64,000 nucleotides of DNA from NCBI RefSeq assembly GCF_008728515.1, contig NC_044980.1, positions 56,649,680-56,713,679 of the forward strand, written 5' to 3'. The notes below the pieces were generated by a model. That model made no database searches and was not told the DNA's origin. It saw nothing but the letters and a program-made list of their open reading frames with translations. Shown here piece by piece: positions 47,680-56,785 of the stretch. A program made the translations under genes and the position numbers. The stretch is from Papio anubis (lineage: Eukaryota; Chordata; Mammalia; Primates; Cercopithecidae). Every line of letters begins with the position of its first letter. The first letter of the stretch is position 1.

Positions 47680-47934
47680 ACTGGTATCCCTCAAAAGGAC
47701 CCTGTAAGCAAGACACTACAGACTGAGCCACTGTGGTTTCCAATACCGCCATCAATAATTACTCCTATCTCTGTGAATACTTCCAGTCAAGAGATGGAGT
47801 CTCTTTCCCCTCTCCTTGAATCAGAACTGGCCTTGTGACCCTGTAAGATATACTGTGTGACTGATATTCATGAGAGTGTCAGTTTTCTAAGAGGCACGTG
47901 TTCTGCCACCAGAACTATAGTGATATCTGAGCAT
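47680..47934 (+). mobile_element. Possible ERVL-type LTR fragment
   Basis: Around 47790-47840, AAGAGATGGAGTCTCTTTCC, CCTTGAATCAGAACTGG and CCTTGTGACCCTG match the 'ccccttgaatctgggctggccttgtgact' block of an ERVL-class LTR in sense orientation. Only this block is convincing. Confidence 0.45.
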
Positions 47935-48215
47935 TATGTTAAAATAACAGCATAATGGTAGTGACAACAAAAACTTCTACAGCATTTATTATACATCAGG
48001 CACTGTTCTGAACTCTTTACATGTATGTTCTCTCTTAATTCACAAGCAACCCTATAAGAAAAGCTCTATTATCATTTGCATTTTACAGATTAGAAAGCTG
48101 AGGCACAGGGAGATTAAATGATTCTTAATCTTTAGAGACTAAACGACACAATCAGTATGTGGTAGTATAGACTTTCCAGTTCCAAAAACTATATTCATAA
48201 CTACAAAATAATGTT
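47935..48215 (+). mobile_element. MIR SINE, nearly full length
   Basis: ATTATACATCAGGCACTG, GAACTCTTTACATGTATG, ATTTGCATTTTACAGATTAG, AAGCTGAGGCACAGGGAG and GTATAGACTTTCCAGTTCC are in sense MIR order. Confidence 0.9.
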
Positions 48216-48374
48216 GTCTCTCATAAGGACCTAAGTGTTTAATAAACATGACTAATTTACTTAAATAGCACAGGATAAAATTTTCAAATTTCAATGCAAA
48301 ATCCAGCTGCACATTAAAATAAGAAAAACATCATTAAAAAATAGGGTTTATTCTAGGCTCAATAATTGAATTAT

Positions 48375-48957
48375 ATACAGTGTATTCATTTTCTATGGCC
48401 ACTGTCACAAACTACCACAAATATGGTGGCTTAAAACAACACACAGCTTTTTCTTTTATAGTTTGGGAGACCTGAAGTCTGCAATATGTTTCTCTGGACC
48501 AAAATCAATGTGTTAGCAGGGCTACACTCCCTCTGGAGGCTCTAGCTTTTTCAGCCTCTAGAACTGCATTCTTTGGTTCACAGCCCCTTCCTTCGTCTTC
48601 AAAGCCAGGATCATAGTATCTTGCTTAAGTTGTCATATTGCCTCCTTCTCCTTCTCTACACTATGGGATGAGCCACTGTGGTATGGTGACTCCTTTTCCT
48701 TCTTCTAATTCCTCCTTCTCCTCCTCTTTCTTCTCCTTTTCTTCTTCTTCTTCGTCTTTCTCTGCCTCTCTTTTATAAGGACACATAATTACATCAGGGC
48801 CCATCTAGGGCCTGGCAAATTATCCAAAATAATCCACCTATCTTTAGATTCTTAACTTATCACATATGCAAAGTTTCATATGAAGTAACATTCACAGGTT
48901 CCAAGAATTAGGAGGTGGATGTCTTTAGGAGATATTATGCAGCTTGCCACAAATATT
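48375..48957 (-). mobile_element. MaLR LTR (MLT1 type), antisense
   Basis: Read in reverse, the LTR end CAAACTACCACAAATATGG, GGTGGCTTAAAACAAC, GCTACACTCCCTCTGGAGG and TATAAGGACACATAATTAC lead to the LTR start at CACAGGTTCCAAGAATTAGG, GTGGATGTCTTTAGG and CAGCTTGCCACA. The middle carries a long pyrimidine tract (48690-48775). It abuts the L1M piece that begins at 48958. Confidence 0.82.
48690..48775. repeat. Polypyrimidine (CTT/CTCC) tract
   Basis: About 85 bp almost entirely C and T on this strand, made of CCTTCTTCT and CTCCTCCTC units with only a few A or G. It lies inside the antisense LTR and probably expanded there. Confidence 0.9.
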
Positions 48958-49044
48958 AACATTATTAATATAATTTGCCACATGAATAAGTCTAAGGAGA
49001 AAAAAATTGCTTTATGTGCATAGATTTTTAAAAAAGCATGGAAT

Positions 49045-49777
49045 TACACAATAGTAGCTTTTCTATGCTAATATAGTTAAGGGATATCTTGCCAGACTTT
49101 AGAATTTTCCAGTTATGTACAAGTTTTCTTTGGAGAGTTTCTAATGTGAACTTATGGGGATTTGTATAAAAATAATTCAAGAATAGCCCTCTCTCAAACC
49201 ACTATCTCTCTATATCTTTTTAATTTCAACTTTTATTACAGATTAGAGCGTACACATGCAGGTTTGTTACATGGGTAAATTGAGTGATGCTACAAAAGTT
49301 TAAGGTTTTATTCAGGTATGTTTGTTATTTTCTAGCAAAATAACAACTTCTAGTATTTTCCTTAAACATATTTAAAAGAATTTGACTTGATTTAACTGAT
49401 CATAGAATCTAATAAGTAGCAACAGACTATAGGTTTACCAAAAAACAGACTTTTGAGTTTTTCTACTGAGAAGAAAATGAATGAAAAGCTCTTCTCCCCT
49501 TTTTTAACAAGGGAGAAACTTAGGAATCAGAGGATAACATCTGTGGGTGATGACATGGGATCATCCATTTCATATTTACTCTTCTAGAAACATTTCCATC
49601 TTATGTGAAGGCCCTTTGGATGAGAATCTACCCAAGAAGGTATCAAAAGTTTCTCAGTGCCAGAATTACATTTTAACAACATGGAGAGCAAAGATAAGTT
49701 CATGCAAAGAATTTATTTCCCTTATGTACAGCTTTACTTGTTTTACTCTAGAATAAATTTGAAAAAGAATAATAAAA
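49045..49777 (+). pseudogene. Processed retrocopy of an unidentified transcript
   Basis: L1M ORF2 text stops at 49044 and resumes at 49793 with no loss. The 733 bp between are flanked by a 15-bp duplication, AAAAAAGCATGGAAT (49030-49044 and 49778-49792), with an AATAAA at 49752-49757 and an A-rich tail just before the right copy. These are the marks of L1-machinery retroposition of a polyadenylated RNA. Inside is a short antisense L1 3'-end piece (about 49214-49300), probably inherited from the parent's untranslated region. The only frame of note is 69 codons (49547-49756); I do not recognise it. The insert is probably a 5'-truncated 3' UTR copy. The parent gene is unknown to me. Confidence 0.75.
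49214..49300 (-). mobile_element. Short antisense L1 3' end within the retrocopy
   Basis: TTTTTAATTTCAACTTTTATT, ACATGCAGGTTTGTTACATGG and GAGTGATGCTACAAAAG match the antisense L1 3' end of primate or late L1M elements. It is only about 85 bp, a strongly 5'-truncated copy. Confidence 0.75.
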
Positions 49778-50554
49778 AAAAAAGCATGGAATAAATTTCA
49801 ACATCCATTCTTGATTTTTAAAGGTGATTAACACAATGGGTTAGACATATGTTATCCTTCTTATGCTTTATCACTGTTATCCCAAAGGCTAGTGTCATCT
49901 TTAATGGGAAAGCCAAGGACATTTCCATTCCCAAATGTCAGGAATAGCTTGTTTGTCCACCATTATATCTATTACTTAATATTGTTTGGGAGGGACTGGT
50001 GAACACAGACAAAAGAAAAGGCTTAAATATTAAAAATTGGAAAAGAAGAGGAAAAAGTACTATTATAAATATGTGATTCTCCACCAGGAAAACTCAAGAG
50101 AAGCAACTGGAAAATTATTTGAGAAAATGAAAAATGTTGAGAGGTACAAAACTAATGTAGAGAAATAAGTAGCCTTTATATGTACAAACAACATCAATTA
50201 GAAGAAATACAGGAAAAGGGACTTTATTAGAATAGCAACAAACAAGAAATGAGTATGATCTGTATAAAAACACTTCATGTGCTCCTAAGAGGCACAAAAG
50301 AAAAATTGAAAAATAAAAAGACAAACCATGTTTCTGGAAAGGAAGATTTCACATCATAATGATGTCAAATTTCCCGAAGGCATCCAGTAAATATAATGCA
50401 GTCTCAGTAAAATTACTAACAGGGTGGTTTTTGCAAGCTAGACAAGGTGGTGTTAAAGTTCAAATGGAAAAGTAAATAAATAAGAATAGTAAAAGACATA
50501 TTTTAAATTATTGGTTTCATTAAACAGATTATAAAGCTACAATAGTAAGAGGAC

Positions 50555-51149
50555 TGATATAGTTTGGATCTGCGTCCCCACCCAAATCTCATGTTGAATT
50601 GTAATCCCCAGTGTTGGAGGTGGAGCCTGGCAGGGGGTGACTGGATCATAGGGGTGGATTTCTCATTAATGGTTTAGCACCAACCCCTTGATGCTGTCCT
50701 CATGGTAGTGAGTGAGTTCTTATGAGATCTCATTGTTTAAAATTGTGTGGTACCTCCCTTCTTCTTCTTCTTCTTCTTTTTTATTTTTTTTATTTTTTTT
50801 TTTTTTATTTTTGAGACAGGGTCTAGTTCTGTCACCCAGGCCGAAGTGCGGTGGTCAGATCTTGGCTCACTGCAAACTCTGCCTCCCAGGTTCAAGAAAT
50901 TCTCCTGCCTCAGCCTCCTGAATAGCTGGGATTACAGGCTCATGCCACCACACCTAGCTGATTCTTGCATTTTTAGTAGAGATGGGGGTTTCACCATGTT
51001 GGCCAGGCTGGTCTCGAACTCCTGACCTCAAGTTATCTGCCTGCCTCAGCCTTCCAAAGTTCTGGGATTACAAGCATGAGCCACCATGCCCAGCCATTCT
51101 CTCTTGCTTCTCCTCCGGCCGCTTGATATTCCTGCTCCCACTTTGCCTT
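50555..51149 (+). mobile_element. MST-type LTR, 3'-deleted and split by an Alu
   Basis: Starts TGATATAGTTTGGATCTG, continues CAAATCTCATGTTGAATTG, CAGTGTTGGAGGTGGAGCC, GTGAGTGAGTTCTTATGAG and GTGTGGTACCTCCC, is interrupted by an Alu, and resumes at 51096 (TCTCTTGCTTCTCCTCC, CCTGCTCCCACTTTGCC). It stops near 51149, lacking roughly the last third, and L1M follows with some of its own sequence missing. A deletion across the LTR/L1M border explains both losses. Confidence 0.9.
50773..51095 (-). mobile_element. Alu SINE, antisense (AluS-like), inside the MST LTR
   Basis: An antisense Alu: TTGAGACAGGGTCTAG, CACTGCAAACTCTGCC, TAGTAGAGATGGGGGTTTC and GAGCCACCATGCCCAGCC at its 5' end. The T-rich tail side merges with a CTT run at 50757-50778. 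The 69- and 92-codon frames across it are Alu artefacts. Confidence 0.96.
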
Positions 51150-51721
51150 AAGAATAGAAAGTCCATAAATATACTCATATACAGATTTCGGATTTGATAA
51201 AGGTAACATTTCAATCCTATGGCGAAAAGATTGGTTGTTCCATAAACAATGTTGGGACAACCGAGAAGACATTTGGAAAAATAAAACAAAATTTAATATA
51301 AACCTCACAATTAAGGATAAATTCCAGATGAAAGAAATATGTAAATGTTAAAATGAAACTATAAAAATACTATGAGAAAATATGCAAGAACTTTTTTCAT
51401 TTCTTGTGGGGGCAAGCTCTTAGAGACATTACAAAATCAAGATGCCTAAAAGAAAACAGTTTAATTTGACTGCCATTAAAAATTTTTAGCATGACATAAA
51501 TTTGATAAGCAAAATAAAATGACAAATGACAAACTGGAAAAACTGTTTGTAGGACACAAGTAATTTTCCTATTATATAAAGAATTCTGGCAAAGTTAACA
51601 ATGGAAGAGATAAATAAGTGAAGGATGGGAATAGTCAAGACATAGGAGAAAAAATGTGGTTTTTAAACATATAAAAACATCCTTATAATAAAAGAAATAT
51701 AAATTAAACCTACACTGAAAT

Positions 51722-53042
51722 CTTTTTTTGTTGTTGTTATACTTTAAGTTCTGGAATACATGTGCAGAATGTGCAGGTTTGTTACATAGGTATACACGTG
51801 CCATGGCGGTTTACTGCACCCATCAACCTGTCATCTACATTAGCTATTTCTACTAATGCTATCCCTCCCCAAGCCCCCCACCGCCTGACAGACCCTGGTG
51901 TATGATGTTCCCCTCCTTGTGTCCATGTGTTCTCATTGTTCAACTCCCACTTATGAGTGAGAATATGTGGTGTTTGATTTTCTGTTCCTGTGTTACTTTG
52001 CTGAGAATGATGGTTTCTGGCTTCATGCATGTCCCTGCAAAGGACATGAACTCATCCTTTTTTATGGCTACATAGTATTCCATGGTGTATATGTGTCACA
52101 ATTTCTTTATCCAGTCTATCATTGATGGACATTTGGTTGGTTCCAAGTCTTTGCTATTGTGAGTAGTGCTGCAATAAACATACGTGTGCATGTGCCTTTA
52201 AAGTAGAATGATTTATAATCCTTTGGGTATATACCCAGTAATAGAATTGCTGGGTCAAATGGTATTTCTGGTTCTAGATCCTTGAGGAATTGCCGCACTG
52301 TCTTCCACAATGATTGAACTAATTTACACTCCTGCCAACAGTGTTAAAGCATTCCTATTTCTCCACATCCTCTCCAGCATCTGTTGTTTCCTGACTTTAT
52401 AATGACTGCCATTCTAATGAGAGTAAGCTGGTATCTCATTATGGTTTCGATTTGCATTTCTCTAATGACCAGTGATGGTTAGCTTTTTTCCATATATTTT
52501 TAAAAATATAAAAAAGTGTCTCAAAAGAAGTGTCTGTCAATATCCTTTGCCCACTTTTTGATGGGGCTTTTTTCTTGAAAATCTGTTTAAGTTCCTTGTA
52601 GATTCTGGATATTAACCCTTTGTCAGATGGATAGATGGCAAAAATTTTCTACCATTCTGTAGGTTGCCTGTTAACTCTGATAGTTTCTTTTGCTATGCAA
52701 AAGCTCTTTAGTTTAATTAGATCCCATTTGTCCATTTTGGCTTTTGCTGTCATTGCTTTTTGTGTTTTAGACGCAAAGTCTTTGCCCATGCCTATGTCTT
52801 GAATAGTATTGCCTAGGTTTTCTTCTAGGGCATTTATGGTTTTAGGTCTTATGTTTAACTCTTTAATCAATCTTGAGTTAATTTTTGTATAAGGTGTAAG
52901 GAAAGGGTCCAGTTTCAGTTTTCCACATACGACTAGCCAGTTTTCCCAACAACATTTATAAAACAGGGCATCCTTTCCCCATTGTGTGGTTGTGTCAAGT
53001 TTGTCAAAGATAAGATGGTTGTACATATGTGGTGTTATTTCA
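51722..53042 (-). mobile_element. Primate L1 (L1PA/L1PB-type), 5'-truncated, antisense
   Basis: An antisense L1 3' UTR (ATACTTTAAGTTCTGGAATAC, CAGGTTTGTTACATAGG, GCACCCATCAACCTGTC) continues into the reverse of ORF2 as far as GTTGTACATATGTGGTG. It is about 1.3 kb of a 6-kb element, a usual 5' truncation. The 125-codon minus frame at 52649-53026 is the longest surviving ORF2 piece, from the C-terminal third; stops and shifts break the rest. I see no TSD, and some host L1M sequence appears lost at the site. Confidence 0.95.
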
Positions 53043-53430
53043 AGAGAATCAATTGTAGAATTGCTTATAAAAGCAAAAAGATTGGTAATTACTTATCAAT
53101 AGATAAATGGTTAAGTAAAATATGTAATTCCACAAAGATGATTGCCAAGATATATTGTTTTTTAAAAGGTACTTACTAGTGTATATGGGAAGATATTATT
53201 TGAATGTTTAAAAGGCATTGTAAAAGATGTTTTTATGTATTATTTGAATATATTTATTATATCTCTAGAATGATGCACAAGAAATTGTTCATTTTGATTG
53301 TTTGGGTAGTTATCTCTGGGTGGTTTAGGATAAGGATGAAAGGGAGAATTTATACCTTTTGAATTCTGAAAATATTTTATATTCTTAAAAAGTTTGTTTT
53401 AGAAATCAATTTTTAAAAAGAAAAGTACAG

Positions 53431-54150
53431 TTAAATGATATCCTCAGTTTCAATTACAGTTTAGAAACTTGTATAAATTAAATTGAATTGGGAATCTTTC
53501 TCCTGAATGTTCCAGTTTTCAGTCATGGTTTCATCTTTCTGGGTTCTACCTTTGGGCTTGAGAAAGTACACACTGGTGTGTCATCTTCAACCCTTCCTGG
53601 CTTTTTTGAACCTGCCCATGGAGCAGATCCTTTGCCATACAGCAGAGAAGACCTCTATGTGGGTTTCTTCCATTTACCTCCCACCTCTTCTAGTTCCCTG
53701 GCTCTTCCTTTCTTTGTTGGTATTAAAATCTTCAAGTTTATTAATAGCTCAAATCGTTTTGTCTTAGAATTTTTAACTCCTGCAGTTTCCTTCACAGCCC
53801 CCAGTGTCTCCTATCTATCTACTCCTGCTAATCCTAGAAAAGGGCTTAGGATGCCTTTGCCCTGTCTGCAAGAATCCAAGTTTCCTGCATCTGTCAGAGC
53901 AGGAGAAAGACTACAGTGATTAGCAACGTTTCATGTACCTGTGGATTATCCCAAGACAAGTCCATCCCCATCACCAAGAATAATTGCTTTTAAGTTCATC
54001 ATGGTCTCCCTTCTTCCCTCCAGAAAGATGCCTTGGGATTATGTCTCTTTTTTCCCAAACCAACTTTTAAAACATAATCAAAATATAACTAAGTTTTAAG
54101 ATAGACTTAAGATAGCAAAGCCTGACTTATGCATATATGCTAGAGGTAAT
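53431..54150. other. Unassigned DNA with the window's longest ATG frame
   Basis: About 720 bp. It includes a 143-codon plus-strand frame (53488-53919) rich in Ser, Pro and Phe, with no domain, signal or splice context I can recognise, plus an overlapping 86-codon frame. In 64 kb of AT-rich DNA read in six frames, one or more frames of this size are expected by chance. I do not call it a gene. Confidence 0.45.
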
Positions 54151-54152
54151 TA

Positions 54153-54858
54153 CAGTAGTCCCCACTTATTGGTGGTTCACTTTCTACAGTTTCTGTTACC
54201 CCAGGGTCAACAGGAGTCTGAAAATATTAAATGGAAAATTCCAGAAATACACAATTCATAAATTTTAAACTGCATGCTGTTCTAAGTAGCATAATGAACT
54301 CTTGAGACATCCTGCTCCATCCTGCCTGGGATGTGAGTCATCCTTTTGTCCATCAAATCCACACTGTCTGTGTAACTATCAGTCATCTTCATTGTCTGCT
54401 CCTGACATCCAACCATTGACATAATCATGGTTGATGATACGGGATCACCCAAAGCAGGTGATCCTCCTTCTGAAAGTTAGAAGGTCAGTAGTAGCCTAAT
54501 GCTATGTCACAATGGCTACATCATTCACCTCACTTCATCTCACCACATAATCTTTTTATCATCTCACATCATCACAAGAAGGGAAAGTATGGTACACTGA
54601 TACCTTTGAGAGAAAGAGAGAGAGAGACTACATTCACATAACTTTTATTACAGTATATTGTTATACTTGTCCTATTTTATTATTAGTTATTGTTATTAAT
54701 CCCTTACTGTGCCCAGTTTATAAATTAAACTTTATGATAGGTATGTGTGTATAGGAAAAAACATAGTAAATATTGGGTTTCGTACTATTTGAGGTTTCAA
54801 TCATACAGTGAGGGTCTTCAAACATATCCCCCTCAGGTAAAGGAGGGGGGAACTGCTG
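54153..54858 (+). mobile_element. Tigger-family (mariner-type) DNA transposon, non-autonomous
   Basis: It begins CAGTAGTCCCCACTTATTGG after a TA and ends in the inverted counterpart (CATATCCCCCTCAGG ... GGGGGGAACTGCTG), followed by CA where TA is expected. Inside: AATATTAAATGGAAAATTCC, CCTGCCTGGGATGTGAG, TTATTACAGTATATTG and AAACTTTATGATAGG are Tigger words. At 706 bp it lacks the transposase gene, so it was moved by an autonomous relative. A GA run lies at 54607-54628. Confidence 0.92.
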
Positions 54859-55129
54859 CACATATGTTATCATTTTGAGGGAAAACAGAAAGCTTCTCCA
54901 CTGTCAAAAGGAACATTTTCCCCACTGTTGTCCTAAATCCTAAACTTCTGCCATTATTCATGCACTCTATTGTGTTAGCATTGCCTTCTCTCTGAGGGCA
55001 CTGTACTTTAACAGGAGTTGCATACTGGGGTCCCAAATGCATTGGTATGAGTGAGTTTGTCAATCCTTTTTTTTTTTTTTTTTTTTTTTTTGGACAAGTG
55101 ATCAGATGGTTTCAAAGTACAATAACAGA
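54859..55129. repeat. Spacer with a 25-bp poly(T) run
   Basis: Between the Tigger and the next LTR. The T run is at 55067-55091. It could be the tail of an antisense retroposon, but no body or target duplication is visible. Confidence 0.6.
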
Positions 55130-55665
55130 CAGTATTTGTTATCTATTAACTGTCTATTGCTGCATAACGAATTACCCCACATCTTAGCAACCAAAATAGC
55201 ATATACTTATCTTAGTTTCTGTGGGTTAGGAGCTGCGGGTGGCTTAATTCTCCTTTAGGTTTTCTTGTATACTACAATCAAGGTCTTGATTAAGATACAG
55301 TTTTCTCAAGGCTCAACTAGGGAAGGATCCACTTCCAAGCTCACATAGTTGTTAACTGGATTCAGTTTCTCCAGGTTATTGGGCTAACAGTGTCAGTTCC
55401 TCTCTGGTTGTTGGCCAGAGAGCACATTCAGTTCCTCTCCAACATGGCACCTTGCTTATTAAATCAAATCATGCAAGATGAAGACAAGAAAGAAATTCTG
55501 CCTGTGTGGAAATCACCATTTTTACAACTTAATCATGAAAGTAACATTCATTGGTTAAAATCAAATCACTCAGGGGGAAAGGATTACACAGAACATATAT
55601 ACCAGAAGGTGGGAGTCATTGGCCACTATCTTGGAAGTTGGTCTACCATACACATTTGATTTACT
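55130..55665 (-). mobile_element. ERVL-class LTR, antisense
   Basis: GTTATCTATTAACTGTCTATTG, GCTGCATAACGAATTACCCC, TTTCTGTGGGTTAGGAGC, CAACATGGCACCTTGC and GTCATTGGCCACTATC follow the reverse of an ERVL-type LTR whose end reads 'tgttatctattgctgcataac'. No internal region adjoins it. The subfamily is not assigned. The 89-codon frame here (55390-55659) is LTR-derived. Confidence 0.62.
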
Positions 55666-56558
55666 CAGTGCTCACCTACTCATCATAAGACACTAAAGGT
55701 ACAGAGATCCCAGATGTAAGCAATTCTCAATCATCTGTGAGGAAACCTACTTCAGAGAAAATCCACAAGCCTCCCTTTATTTGATACAATTTCTACTCTT
55801 GCTTTATGGAAGAGCCCTACCCCTCATTGACTAGCAGGTAATAATGTGGGGAAGTCATTGTTTTCTTCCATTATCTCTATCTTATCTCTGGTAAAAGGTG
55901 CTAGTAAGCAGCAGAATCACTCTAAAATTGACAAGTCAAAGAAAGCAGAAAATAAGGGCTGAATAATCTATTGCCTTGATCATCCACCTTTAAATAGTTT
56001 ACATTGACTGCAATACATATTAGTCCTTCAAAGAAATGACTGAGAACCAACCAGACCATCTCAGCCCTGCCCAAAGAAACAATATTGTGAGAAAGAAAAC
56101 ACATAAATAACAAATTTGCGATTTTCATCATCACCAAGTCCTTTGTCACGTACACACCTAGCTGCTAGTGGCACAGACTGTTAAATTTAGGAAGTCAAAA
56201 TTAAAATTTCTCATGAATCTTCACTCTGGCCAAAAATAGTATGTTGTAATTCAGGACTTCCTCTAAGTTTTTATCATTCAAGGCAATATACCCATCAGAA
56301 AAATAAGTTGTTGATGTTGTTTCTGGTACTTTAATAGTTTTAATCAAAAGTTTTCTTTAGATAACAAAAGCCATGCCTCAGATGGGAGTAGTAAAAATTT
56401 AAAATGTGTGATATTTATACTTCAACCTACATAATTTTTAAATTTTTCTGTGTAAATGATATAATCTTCTGAAGTCTTTATTTTTCTCTACATGTGCTAT
56501 AACAAGACTGGAATTAGGGTATTAGTTAATCCTTTTCCCCTAGAAGTTACAAAATGTT
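55666..56558. other. Unassigned DNA
   Basis: About 890 bp. No gene or repeat recognised. Confidence 0.4.
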
Positions 56559-56785
56559 CACATACTCTCTTTTTTATTTTTATTTTTATTATTATACTTT
56601 AAGTTCTGGGGTACATGTGCAGAACGTGCAAGTTTGTTACATAGGTAGACACGTGCCATGGTGGTTTTCTGCACCCATCAACCCGTCATCTACATTAGGT
56701 ATTTCTTCTAATGCTATCCCTCCCCAAGCCGCCCACCCCCGACAGGTCCCAGTGTGTGATGTTCCCTGTGTCCATGTGTTATTGT

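Larger units (their letters stand above)
48958..53430 (+). mobile_element. L1M LINE ORF2 and 3' UTR, host of four later insertions
   Basis: The old L1 can be followed in order. ORF2 palm region: 48958-49044, resuming at 49793 (ATTTCAACATCCATTCTTG, TTAATGGGAAAGCC). Later ORF2: 50040-50554 (CTCCACCAGGAAAACTC, TTAGAATAGCAACAAAC, ATTATAAAGCTACAATAG) and 51150-51721 (AAACAATGTTGGGACAAC, GACTGCCATTAAAAA). 3' end: 53043-53430 (AAAGATTGGTAATTAC, AATAGATAAATGGTTAAG, GTTATCTCTGGGTGG). The gaps are the retrocopy, the MST LTR with its Alu, and an antisense primate L1. Frames are dead. Confidence 0.85.

Noticed and set aside
53488..53919. 143-codon open frame, the longest in the window
   Set aside because: No domain, signal peptide or splice context is recognisable. 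By a rough stop-frequency estimate, a few frames this long are expected by chance in 64 kb read six ways.
55067..55091. 25-T run considered as the tail of an antisense retroposon
   Set aside because: No element body or target duplication could be seen next to it, so I left it as a homopolymer run.
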